DNA of 64,000 nt, taken from the NCBI GenBank assembly GCA_030533445.1, contig CM060075.1, positions 39,021,719 to 39,085,718 on the forward strand, given 5' to 3'. The stretch's first letter is position 1. Every line of letters begins with the position of its first letter. The DNA comes from Cyprinodon diabolis. Lineage: Eukaryota; Chordata; Actinopteri; Cyprinodontiformes; Cyprinodontidae. Below, in pieces: positions 54,640 to 64,000 of this stretch. The translations under genes were made by a program, and so were the position numbers. The notes beneath the pieces were generated by a model that did not search any database, was not told where the DNA came from, and saw only the letters and a program-made list of their open reading frames with translations.

Positions 54640-57600
54640 CCACCCAGGGTGCAGACCAGGAAGCAGAGTTGTAGTTTAACACACATCTCTGCAGCTTCTC
54701 TACTGTTACCCACTCTTTACTCCATCCAGACAGTGTCTTGCCCACGACCAAAATCTAATAAATTAGCAAAGATTCCCAAAGGTGTAAATCATGATAATCT
54801 AATTAAAATCAAAATAACTCCAATTGGGGAAAAAGTTAAAACAATTAAATGCGGTCTGTTTAACATAAGATCGCTTTCTTCTAAAAGTCTGCTAGTTAAT
54901 GACTTGATTTGTGATAATCACATTGACTTGTTTTGCCTTACAGAAACCTGGCTGCAGCAAGAGGATTATGTGAGCATAAACGAGGCAACTCCTTCAAGCT
55001 ATTTAAATTTTCACATACCCAGAAGTTCTGGGCGAGGAGGAGGAGTAGCAACAATCTTCCAGTCTGACTTACTGATTACTCCCAAAACAGTTAATACCTA
55101 CAACTCTTTTGAACATTTAACCCTTAATTTCCCTCATCCAAATTTCAAGGCAAGAAAACCTCTTCTTTTTGTAACTTTGTATCGTCCACCAGGTCCTTAC
55201 TCTGAATTTTTAGATGAGTTTTCAGAGTTCCTTTCTGATTTGGTATTAAATACTGATAGGGTCATCATAGTGGGAGATTTTAACATCCATGCTGACATTG
55301 AAGGCGATAGCTTAAGAGCAGCCTTTAATGCTATCTTAGACACTATTGGCTTTGTTCAAAATGTGAATAGTCCCACACATTCTCATCTTCATACTTTGGA
55401 TCTTGTGCTGACATACGGCATAGAATGTGAAGAAATAACAATATTTCCTCACAACCCTGTCCTCTCTGACCACTTTCTAATAACCTTCAGGATTACTTTA
55501 ACAGAGTTCTCCTCCCCCAAAAGAAGGTTCAATTTTAGTAGATCTTTTTCAGATAGTGCAGTTATAAATTTTAAAGAATCTGCTTCACTTTCTCTATCCT
55601 CTGTGTCGCTGAGCAGTGCTGCAGAGTGCAAAAGCATAGCTTATTCCCCTTCACAGGTTGATGATTTTGTTGATGGGGTTGCTAGTTCTCTGCGTACTGC
55701 CTTAGACAACGCAGCTCCCTTGAAAATGAAAACGGTTAAAAATAGAAAGCTTGCTCCTTGGTTTAATGCAGAGCTGCGTACTTTGAAGCAAAATGCTAGG
55801 AAACTGGAGAGAAAATATCGCTCCACAGGCCTGCGGGAGTCCTTCCTAGTCTGGAAAAATGGTTTACTGCTGTATAAGAGGACCCTTTGTAAAGCAAGAG
55901 CAGCATACTTCTCCTCATTAATAGAGGAGAATAAGAATAATCCTAGATTTCTTTTTAATACAGTTGCCAAACTCACCCAGAGCCATAGCTCTGTTGAACC
56001 GTCCATTCCACCTGCTCTTAGCAGCAATGATTTTATGGGATTCTTTATAAATAAGATTGATCTTATTAAAAATAAGATCATAAGCACTCCTCTATCCGTG
56101 ATTGTACCTGAGGTAGTCATGGAATCTGAACCGGGTTTAGACTGCTTTGATCCAGTTGAACTTTTTGAATTAGCAAAATTATTGTCTTCATCTAAGCCTT
56201 CAACTTGTATGTTAGATCCAGTTCCAACCAGGTTATTTAAGGAGGCATTCCCTTTGATCTCCTCCTCCATTTTAGATGTGATTAATCTATCTCTGTTACA
56301 GGGATATGTACCTAAAGCTTTTAAGGTTGCTGTAATTCAACCTCTGCTTAAGAAACCGTCTCTTGACCCAGATGACTTGGTTAATTATAGACCTATATCC
56401 AATCTTCCTTTCTTATCCAAAATTCTTGAGAAAGTAGTTGCCAAACAAGTTTGCGATCACTTACACCATAATGAACTTTTTGAAGAGTTTCAGTCTGGCT
56501 TTAGAGCTCATCATAGCACTGAAACAGCTCTGGTGAAAGTCACTAATGATATTCTCATGGCCTCAGATAATGGACTTGTATCTGTGCTCGTCCTGTTGGA
56601 TCTTAGTGCTGCATTTGATACAGTTGACCATAATATTCTTTTAGAAAGACTTGAATATTTTGTTGGAATTAAAGGAACAGCACTAGACTGGTTTAAATCT
56701 TATCTATTTGATCGAATTCAGTTTGTTCATGTTAATGATAGATCTTCAACACGCTCAAAGGTTACCTGTGGAGTACCACAGGGATCAGTGCTAGGAACAA
56801 TTCTCTTTACTTTATACATGCTACCAATCAGTATAGTTATTAGACAGCATGGGATTAATTTCCACTGTTGTGCTGATGATACCCAGCTATATCTGTCTAT
56901 AAATCCAGATGAAGCTAACCCATTACATAGATTACAGGCATGTCTTGAAGACATAAAAACCTGGATGACTCTTAACTTTCTGCTTCTGAATGCAGACAAA
57001 ACAGAAGTTATAGTCTTTGGACCAGAGTCTCTGAAAAAGAAGCTGATTAGCCAGTCACTTCATTTGTATGGGATTAAACTGATTTCAGATAATAAAGTAA
57101 AAAATCTTGGTGTTGTTTTTGATCAGGACCTGTCATTTAAATCCCATATCAAAGAGGTTTCTAGAATTTCCTTCTTTCATCTGAGGAACATTGCAAAAAT
57201 TAGAAATCTCCTGTCCAGGGGTGATGCTGAGAAACTAGTCCATGCATTTGTTACTTCAAGGCTGGACTATTGTAATTCTTTACTATCAGGAAGTCCACAA
57301 ACTGTAGTTAAAAGCCTTCAGCTGATCCAAAATGCTGCAGCCAGAGTTTTGATGAAAATTAAAAAGAGAGATCACATCTCTCCTATCCTGGCTTCTCTTC
57401 ATTGGCTTCCTGTTAAATCAAGAATTGAATTTAAAATCCTTCTTCTCACATATAAAGCCTTAAATGGCCAAGCTCCATCTTATATCAGAGATCTGATTGT
57501 TCCTTATGTTCCTAACAGAGCACTTCGCTCTCAATCTGCAGGTTTACTAGTGGTTCCTAGAATTTCTAAAAGTAGAATGGGAGGCAGATCTTTTAGTTAT

Positions 57601-57711
57601 CAGGCTCCTCTCCTGTGGAACCAACTACCAGTTTTAGTCCGTGAGGCAGACACTCTGTCTACTTTTAAGACTAGGCTTAAAACTTTTCTTTTTGATAAAG
57701 CTTATAGTTAG
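54640..57711 (+). CDS. L2 ORF2, endonuclease and reverse transcriptase
   Basis: 1023 codons open in the same frame as ORF1, separated only by TGA 54637-54639. Counting from 54649: the APE-type endonuclease has N72, E99, D210, N212 and SDH (273-275); reverse transcriptase motifs are [17 protein letters not shown] (579-595), [13 protein letters not shown] (649-661), GVPQGSVLG (708-716) and CADD (741-744). The C-terminal LDYCNSLL and LIQNAAAR stretch is typical of L2. The tyrosine of YADD is cysteine (TGT at 56869-56871). No in-frame ATG precedes the endonuclease; the first is near 55726. The frame is otherwise intact, suggesting a fairly recent insertion. Confidence 0.88.
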   Translation, partial: PPRVQTRKQSCSLTHISAASLLLPTLYSIQTVSCPRPKSNKLAKIPKGVNHDNLIKIKITPIGEKVKTIKCGLFNIRSLSSKSLLVNDLICDNHIDLFCLTETWLQQEDYVSINEATPSSYLNFHIPRSSGRGGGVATIFQSDLLITPKTVNTYNSFEHLTLNFPHPNFKARKPLLFVTLYRPPGPYSEFLDEFSEFLSDLVLNTDRVIIVGDFNIHADIEGDSLRAAFNAILDTIGFVQNVNSPTHSHLHTLDLVLTYGIECEEITIFPHNPVLSDHFLITFRITLTEFSSPKRRFNFSRSFSDSAVINFKESASLSLSSVSLSSAAECKSIAYSPSQVDDFVDGVASSLRTALDNAAPLKMKTVKNRKLAPWFNAELRTLKQNARKLERKYRSTGLRESFLVWKNGLLLYKRTLCKARAAYFSSLIEENKNNPRFLFNTVAKLTQSHSSVEPSIPPALSSNDFMGFFINKIDLIKNKIISTPLSVIVPEVVMESEPGLDCFDPVELFELAKLLSSSKPSTCMLDPVPTRLFKEAFPLISSSILDVINLSLLQGYVPKAFKVAVIQPLLKKPSLDPDDLVNYRPISNLPFLSKILEKVVAKQVCDHLHHNELFEEFQSGFRAHHSTETALVKVTNDILMASDNGLVSVLVLLDLSAAFDTVDHNILLERLEYFVGIKGTALDWFKSYLFDRIQFVHVNDRSSTRSKVTCGVPQGSVLGTILFTLYMLPISIVIRQHGINFHCCADDTQLYLSINPDEANPLHRLQACLEDIKTWMTLNFLLLNADKTEVIVFGPESLKKKLISQSLHLYGIKLISDNKVKNLGVVFDQDLSFKSHIKEVSRISFFHLRNIAKIRNLLSRGDAEKLVHAFVTSRLDYCNSLLSGSPQTVVKSLQLIQNAAARVLMKIKKRDHISPILASLHWLPVKSRIEFKILLLTYKALNGQAPSYIRDLIVPYVPNRALRSQSAGLLVVPRISKSRMGGRSFSYQAPLLWNQLPVLVREADTLSTFKTRLKTFLFDKAYS

Positions 57712-58489
57712 GGTGGCTCAGGTTATCCTGAGCTATCTCTATATTTATGCTGCTATAGGCTTAGACTTCTGGAGGACATAGGGACCCCCATTTCATCATT
57801 CTGCTTCATTCTCTCTCTGTTCTCCTATTCTGCAGAATCTGTTAGTTCAATCTCTAACCTTCTGCTCTCTCTGCTTTTCCTCAGAGTAGCTTTGCCTCGT
57901 CTGTTCCTGTTTGGCTGTGACGTCATCCTGGAAAGAAACATCAGCTGTGCTGCTGCCATCAACACCCTTGTTTATAGATGTTGGAGATCGGCCTGTTTTC
58001 CAGTGTGGTCCTGTTTCTCTGACCGTGACTGAGGGGATGTGCTCTCTTCATCCTCTGGCATGGGAGCTGCCTTGGAGCTCGTCTGCCTGGCTGTGTGTTT
58101 CCTGGACGGGGCCGCCTTTTACAGCTGCCTTTTGTGTCTCTGCTTCTGTCTCCTTGAACCCCAGTCAGCCTCGGCAGATGGCCGCTCACACTGAGCCTGG
58201 TTCTGCTGGAGGTTTCTTCCTGTTCAAAGGGAGTTATTCCTCTCCACTGTCGCTACAAGCATGCTTAGTGTGAGGGATTGTATTTGAGTCCATGAGTCAA
58301 TGCAATCAACTGGTTTTCCTTAGATAGAAAACTTTGTATCAATTTGACTGTATGATCTGGTTGAACTGTAAAGTGCCTTGAGATGACGTGTTGTGAATTT
58401 GGCGCTATATAAATAAACTGAATTGAATTGAATTGCCAAGAACCAAGATGTAAATCTAAATGAGAGAACATTTCATTTATACTACTAGG

Positions 58490-59260
58490 TGTCATGATCT
58501 TATTTAAAGCTCGGACCCACATGCAGTGAAACCAATTCAGAGAGACACAGATGAAAAGTTTAAAAGGTTTTATTGAAGAGGTTAAGCACGGTGCAGTGTT
58601 GCTCTGAACTCTGCTCAGCCGTAACTGGAAGGTGAGGGGAAGACAGACTATTAGTTCAGGCTTAGTGGGAAATTTTATTCGTTGATTAGAAGAAGAGCAA
58701 CTGGTTGTTGACTCACGTTTCCAGAGTAGTGAAGGATGTTTGACTCCAATCTGTGTGTTTTTTTCCAGAGTTTGTCTGATTTGGTGGAGGGCAGAACAGG
58801 GTTTACCTAGAACTCGGACGGTGTAGGAGAACGGAGATGCCAATTGCCGCTCAGATTTCTTACTGTACTTGAACGGGTCGTAGTGAAGATGATTCCTTTG
58901 CTCAGAGATTAATTTCAACATCCTATCAAGGAGACTGGATCCAAACCTCTTGTTTGAATCCCTGGCTAAGTTTAAGGCTCAGTTGATCCCTCCTGGGAGT
59001 GGAGGTCCGAAAGGTCCAGTTTGCAGGATGACTTCCTGCCGAGAGGCAAAGACAAAAAACAAAGTTAAAACTCAGGTTGACAAGAACTTAGTCTTACTCA
59101 GCAAAAACTCAGCTTGGCTAGAGTACCAAAAACTGGCAAACACACAAGTTAATGAGGTAACCGTCAGCAGGTGTGTGAGGAGGCGGACCGGAACCAGGCG
59201 CCTCCTGTTGGTGGAAGGGAGACACACACAAAAACAAACACACAGACTGGAGCGCTGAGA
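58490..59260 (-). mobile_element. solo LTR, same family as 44700-45453
   Basis: Flanked by CTAGG at 58485-58489 and 59261-59265. On the plus strand it starts TGTCATGATC and ends GCGCTGAGA, so on the minus strand it ends ATCATGACA and starts TCTCAGCGC, one base from an expected TG start. AATAAAACC on the minus strand near 58575 is its poly-A signal. No interior genes remain. It lies just after the L2 tail. Confidence 0.65.
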
Positions 59261-59281
59261 CTAGGACTGTAATTGAGTGAA

Positions 59282-59302
59282 AAAATAAATAAATAAATAA
59301 AT
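59282..59302 (+). repeat. AAAT microsatellite
   Basis: Tandem AAAT units immediately left of the old L2 fragment. Confidence 0.85.
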
Positions 59303-59429
59303 GTGGTTAAATGATAAAATCTCTCTCCTTAAAAGGCTTTTAAATGTTTGTATTAATTTGTGATGATGAAAATCATGGTTTTTATTGTCCTACAGAGACT
59401 TTGCTTCATGTAGAAGTGGAATTATACTA

Positions 59430-59955
59430 GAATTAATTTGTAAACTCAGCCCCAGCAATCCCCATCACCCTCTATGGCTCTACAATCAATCATCTCACAG
59501 GATCCAAAGTGGGAGCTGGACATCAACCCTCTCACCAAGGACACCGAGCAGAGGATGGACTTCCTGTGGCAGCTGAATAAATTCAACCTACCAAGGTCAA
59601 TAATGGTGCACTTCTACTCCTCCATCCTTGAGTCCATCCTCACCTACTCCATCATCTGGTATGGTGGTGCCACCGCCAAGGACAAGAGCAGACCGCAGCG
59701 TGTCATACGGTCTGCAGAGAAGGTGATTGGCTGTAACCTTCAATCTCTCCAGGAACTGTACGCTTCCAGTACTCTGAGGCTCTCAGGGAAGATTGTGGCT
59801 GATTCCTCTTACCCCAGCGACAAACTATTTCAGTCACTTCTCTCTGGTAGGAGGCTGTTTGTGCTGTCCTCTGAAGGGAGTAATAAACACCGTTGTAGGC
59901 CAAGTAGCCAAGGCACATCTTCTCTGCAGGAAAAGCTGGGTCATCTTCACTAGGA
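59430..59955 (+). pseudogene. Rex1-like LINE, C-terminal fragment
   Basis: Reads QRMDFLWQLNKFNLPRSIMV, YSSILESILTYSIIWYGG, SAEKVIGCNLQSLQELY and LFQSLLSGRRL, the region after the reverse transcriptase in Rex1-type fish LINEs. There is no catalytic domain and the end has shifted frame. Assignment to Rex1 rather than a close CR1/L2 relative rests on memory of these segments. Confidence 0.6.
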
Positions 59956-59959
59956 GGAT

Positions 59960-61390
59960 TAATGACGGGACCCCACACGGTCACACCCCCAAAAAAACTT
60001 TTGGTTATAATTATTTTGGACACTTATTTTGGACTACCCAACTACCTCACTGACCGTCTTCAGTATGTGCGGCTGCACGGCTGCCAGTCAGAGGTGGCAC
60101 TCTGCAGCACCGGGGCCCCCCCAGGGCACCGTCCTGTCTCCTTTTCTTTTCACCCTCTACACCTCGGACTTTACCTACAACACGGACAGCTGCCACCTCC
60201 AGAAGTTCTCCGATGACTCGGCCATTGTGGGCCGTGTGTCTGAGGGGAACGAGCTGGAATACCGGTCGGTCATCATGGACTTTGTGGACTGGTGTGAGAA
60301 GAACCATCTATCTCTGAACACCAGTAAGACCAAGGAGATGGTGATCGACTTCAGGAGAAGACCACCCCCCCACCCCCCCCGTGAACATCTATGGACAGGA
60401 CATAGAAACTGTGGAGAGCTTCAAATAATACAATGTTCATGTCAACAATAAACTGGACTGGACTCACAACACTGACGCTCTGTATAAAAAGGGGTAGAGC
60501 TGCCTCCACCTCCTGAGGAGACTGAGGGCCTTTGGAGTCAGCAGGCCCCTCCTTAAAATCTTTTATGACTCTGTGGTGGCCTCAGCCCTCCTCTACGCTG
60601 TCGTCTGCTGGGCCCCTGGCAGCTCAGAGCGGGACAGAAAGAGACTGAATAAACTAGTGAGGAAAGCCACTTCTGTCCTGGGCTGCCCTCTGGACTCGGT
60701 GGAGGAAGTGGCTGAGAGGAGGATGCTGTCCAAACTCACATCCATCATGGACATCACCTCTCACCCCCTGCACCAGACTGTAGAGGAGCTGAGCAGCTCC
60801 TTTAGTCAGAGACTTAGACACCCTGTCTGTAAGAAGGAGCGCTACTGCAGGTCATTCATTCCTGCTGCCACCAGACTCTATAATAATGCACTATAACCAC
60901 AATAACTCCTGTAACAACCACTGTGTATTTTAGTTTTTTATTTATTGACTGTGCAATATTCTTTCAATATGCTGAATGTGCAATAGATGTGTATAGAATT
61001 AGTCATACCACTACCTCACCGTTGTTCCTTACCTACTATACTTTAACGTTAAAGTAAATCCACCTGCATATAAGCCATCCGGATTGTACATATGTCACCT
61101 CAAACCTCTGTGCTACTACCTTGTATTTCTTTTTAAATCTTTTTTTTATTTCTTATTTTTATTTTATTTTGTTTTCCATTGTGTGCAATACATATACACT
61201 TGCACCTTAATCCTTATTTATCTTGATATACTGTATAAACCTGGATATACTGTATATATATTGTTTATTCTTCTTAGTGCACCTTTTTCCTCCTTGTTTG
61301 CACCTTCTTCTGTAACTACTATGCCAATATGTGACGAGTGAATTTCTCCACTGTGAGTTCAATAAAGCTCATCTAATCTAATCTAATCTT
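59960..61390 (+). pseudogene. Rex1-like LINE, reverse transcriptase part and 3' end
   Basis: Pieces in shifted frames: NYLTDRLQYVRLHGCQ (60037 on), GTVLSPFLFTLYTSDFTYN, HLQKFSDDSAIVG (an FSDD form of the catalytic motif), NHLSLNTSKTKEMVIDF, then 60573-60896 RLNKLVRKATSVLGC and KKERYCRSFIPAATRLYNN. Ends with AATAAAGCTC and about four ATCTA units (61365-61388). At least two frameshifts, so it is inactive. Confidence 0.7.
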
Positions 61391-62130
61391 AACACCCAGT
61401 TTTACTTCTGTTTCGTCTTTTGGCCCATAGTCTCAATTTTCAGATCACTTTCAGACCTCTTATTTAATTTAGTGTTAAATGCTGATAAAGTAATTATTGG
61501 GTGAGATTTTAACATATTAATGTCAACATTAAAGTTGAAGGCTTAAATACAGCTTTTAGTGCTATCTTACACTTGATTGGCTTTGTTTTAAGTTTGCATA
61601 CTCCCACGCATTCTCATCTCTGTCCTTTGGACCTTGTGCTGAGATATGACAGTGATTGTGAAGAACTAACAGTACTTCCTTACAATCCTGCCCTATCTTA
61701 CTACTCTTAATGACCTATAAATGTAATTTAACTGAATTTTCCTCCCCAAATGATGGTATCTCTTTTGCAAGTTGCTATCAAATAATGCAGTTACAAACAA
61801 AATCCGTTCTCCTATTGATCTTACTTGTATTACAGGAAAGAAGTGCAGAGGGCACTCAATCCCCTTCACAAACTGATGATTTTGTTGATTTGGTTACTTC
61901 TTCACTGGACATCGTATTATACAATACAATGCCCACCACCCGAAAAAGAAGGAATCCATTTATAGGAAGCTGGCTCCAAGTTTTTGATTCAGAGCTATGC
62001 ACTTTGAAGCATTATGTTAGGAAACTGAAGGGAAAATGGTACTCTACACTTTTAGAGGAAAACAAAAATAATCTCAGATTTCTCTTTAATCGACTTGCCA
62101 AAATTACAGAAAGCTTTTGGTGTTCAAAAT
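61391..62130 (+). pseudogene. degenerate L2 ORF2, endonuclease and linker part
   Basis: 61710-62132 reads NLTEFSSPND, SPSQTDDFVDLVTSSL, LCTLKHYVRKLKGKW and LEENKNNLRFLFNRLAKIT, each matching the intact L2 ORF2 ([59 protein letters not shown]). Interrupted upstream by stops. Confidence 0.75.
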
Positions 62131-62579
62131 AGGAATTCTTAAAAACTGGTGCCAAAATAATATAACCTTCAAGAAAATGAAGATCCTTATTCAGCAGACC
62201 GGACAACTTCAGATACAAGCAAGTGTCCTTATTCAGTGCCTCTGTTTGATGCATTAATAAATAAATAATCCAGCAGGAAGATGAATATGACGTGGTCAAA
62301 ATAATTTAACAGTATAGTATTCCAGCCCTGCTATCCAACAGGCACAGAGCTGTAGACACTGAAACACCTGTTCACCACGCAGTGCATTGCTCCAAGTTGG
62401 TTTTGCTAAATGTAAGTACATAATGAGGTAAAAACATAAATGGGGTCGATCAGCACATTCTCGGGTATGGTGGCTGCAGCACCTAGATGCGAGGAGCTAA
62501 TAGAGATCACATAGTTTGTGGATATTTAGGCTGCATTTCTAGCATCCAGTGCTAATTGTAAAAGAAGTAGTGTAATGAA
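62131..62579. other. no gene seen
   Basis: AT-rich DNA without recognised features. Confidence 0.4.
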
Positions 62580-62810
62580 TCGTCTCATCACCTGCTCAGT
62601 GCAGCAGTAGGTAGCACTGCTGCCTTGCAGCAAGAAGGTTCTGGGTTTGATTCTCAGCATAGGGTCTTTCTGCATGGAGTTTGCATGTTCTCCCTGAGCA
62701 TGCATGGGTTCTCTGCGGGTACTCCGGCCTCCTCCCACAGTCCAAAAACATGACTGTTAGGTTAATTGGTTTCTCTAAACTGTCCTTAGGTGTGTCCTCA
62801 AAACTTGACA
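62580..62810 (+). repeat. tRNA-related interspersed repeat
   Basis: Contains TAGGTAGCACTGCTGCCTTG, AAGAAGGTTCTGGGTTTGAT (B-box-like), GCATGGAGTTTGCATGTTCT and CTCCCACAGTCCAAAAACAT, a highly recurrent pattern in teleost genomes. Non-coding. Confidence 0.6.
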
Positions 62811-63004
62811 CGGTCGAAGCTTTGAAGCAAAGCCCCACTCTGTAGAACAGATACAGAAGTTTTATAGGCCTGCAATTTATTGGTACATTTTGTTAGATTC
62901 ATTTGTATTTTTTCTCCTTTTTCTTGCATAAGAACAACCCAGTGTGTCTCTTTAAATAGGTGTTTGTTTGGTCAAAGAATCTTTGAATTCAATACTATAA
63001 TATA

Positions 63005-63300
63005 CTTATTATTTAAGCCAGTTTAACTTTTTGCCTTGCAAACGAAGGGCTCCAGCTCCGGCTTTCAATGTTGTTGTGCCCTTGAGCAAGACAGTTAATC
63101 TGCATTGCCTAATGTTGGTGGTCAGAGGGCATCTGTAGTGCAGCTGTGTGTTGGTCACTGAGACCCATGATAGAGACCAGTGCAGCTTGCCACCATCAGT
63201 GTATGAATGAATGGATGAATGAATAAATGTAGTGATAAGTGCTTTGGTTAAGCCTTCTGACTTGATAAAGTGCCATATAAGTAAAGGTCCTTTACCAAAT
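63005..63300 (+). repeat. tRNA-derived SINE
   Basis: Has TGCCCTTGAGCAAGACAGTT, TTGGTGGTCAGAGGGC and a 3' end GTGCCATATAAGTAAAGG, the order seen in the copy at 41030-41195 but with the 3' part retained. Confidence 0.6.
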
Positions 63301-64000
63301 CATTCATATCACTGATAATTTAATCATTATAAGTAAAATAGTGTGGATAATTACTTTGTATAGAACTGAAACAAAATAGAAATGCATCTCTTGTCTTTTT
63401 GTTATACAATAATGATTTGACTTTAATTTTGTGCAAATATGTCAAGATATATAAAAGAAAATGAAAAACTAAAATAAAGTTCCGGACGGTAAAACTAGTA
63501 TTTTCAGTCTGGATAATAGCAGGAACCATGCAGTTGGATCTACTTGGTGAAATTACACTCAACATTCTGCGCTTCTTTCCGGGAACAGTTGACACCCATT
63601 TTAGGTTATTTATGTTACACTGACATTGCTAGGATCACTGCTTGACCAGTTATGAGTTAGTTTGGTCATGCGTACTCACTGATGACATACAGTACAGGTC
63701 TGAGCTTCCTTATAACCAGGGAAGGGAGCCAAAAGGTGTGACAGCTGTAAATAATTTTCTTCTACCCTTCTTTTCTGCACACAAGCCTGGTATGATAAAT
63801 AGCAGAGAAGACCTAGCGTTGCTAACTTGCAACTATTTTTCTTTCATTATTTGATCGTCTTTAAATGTAACATTTTAAGTCATTCATAGTTAAAGGGTTA
63901 TGTATCTGTGTGTACTTAAATCAAATTTGAAAAAAGGATCTTGAATATAAGTGGAAACCTTTATTTATAAATTGATATTTCCAATCAGTTTTTTTTCTTT
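63301..64000. other. no gene seen
   Basis: AT-rich DNA without recognised features up to the window edge. Confidence 0.4.

Larger units (their letters stand above)
54150..58437 (+). mobile_element. L2-type (Jockey superfamily) LINE, long copy
   Basis: Contains an esterase-type ORF, an endonuclease/reverse transcriptase ORF and a 3' UTR ending in GGCGCTATATAAATAAA with a short TGAAT-type repeat (58424-58436), the usual L2 3' tail. The 5' end is unclear and likely truncated near 54150. Its tail matches the L2 fragments at 15562, 28606 and 33945. Confidence 0.88.
59320..62130 (+). mobile_element. old L2-type LINE copy split by Rex1-like LINE sequence
   Basis: 59320-59420 resembles the intact L2 near 54880-54970 (AATTTGTGATGATG, CCTACAGAGACTTTG). 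61391-62130 resumes the same L2 at the part equivalent to 55170 onward (TTACTTCTGTTTCGTC, GCATTCTCATCTCTGTCCTT). Between them lie LINE pieces of another family. About 200 bp of L2 is missing at the insertion point. Confidence 0.65.

Noticed and set aside
55641..56270. 209-residue minus-strand frame
   Set aside because: Antisense shadow of the intact L2 ORF2.

Overview
This window reads as genomic DNA from a bony fish (teleost). The evidence is a multi-exon vertebrate gene with GT-AG introns, a fish-type TRIM gene, and a dense mixture of transposons typical of fish: Tc1, hAT, TTAA-target MITEs, L2, Rex1-like, R4/Dong (Rex6-like), RTE and L1 LINEs, tRNA-derived SINEs and solo LTRs. There is no bacterial-type gene packing, operon or CRISPR array. 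I could not assign a species.

Positions 829-25039, minus strand: a nearly complete fbxw7-type gene encoding the F-box/WD40 substrate receptor of an SCF ubiquitin ligase. Twelve coding exons can be joined with intact reading phase and consensus splice sites. Only the terminal exon (about 37 residues) lies beyond the left edge. The first exon is the beta-type exon, starting MGFYGTLK. The phosphodegron-contacting arginines are all present, but the N-terminal region has diverged and a basic patch known from human FBXW7 is lost, so this may be a divergent duplicate. The introns carry two related hAT MITEs (6271-6615, 7890-8274), another hAT MITE (12048-12377), a degenerate DNA transposon (14010-14870), an L2 tail (15562-16036), a SINE, a TTAA MITE (18161-18671), an L1 fragment interrupted by a hAT MITE (19164-20810) and an apparently intact Tc1 transposon (22038-23285).

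Positions 25400-52000: a gene-poor stretch with no protein-coding gene I can support. It holds L2 tails (one containing a large foldback element at 28660-29186), three copies of a palindromic MITE, RTE and R4/Dong LINE fragments, putative solo LTRs (37523-38116, 48878-49606), an LTR-like repeat at 44700-45453, SINEs and one unidentified pair of related repeats (46425, 48488).

Positions 52257-53924, minus strand: one intronless RING/B-box/coiled-coil/PRY-SPRY TRIM gene of the fish finTRIM/TRIM16-like kind. Directly upstream and divergent is a long L2-type LINE (about 54150-58437) with an esterase ORF and a 1020-residue endonuclease/reverse transcriptase reading frame. The right end is layered repeat: a solo LTR (58490-59260), an old L2 copy split by Rex1-like LINE sequence (59320-62130) and two SINE-type repeats.

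The host genes do not form a joint pathway, although both TRIM and FBXW7 belong to ubiquitin ligases. I found no convincing undescribed biological system. The best leads are the divergent fbxw7, the 527-bp foldback element, the single TGA between the two L2 ORFs, a hairpin inversion inside a hAT MITE, and the shared repeat pairs.
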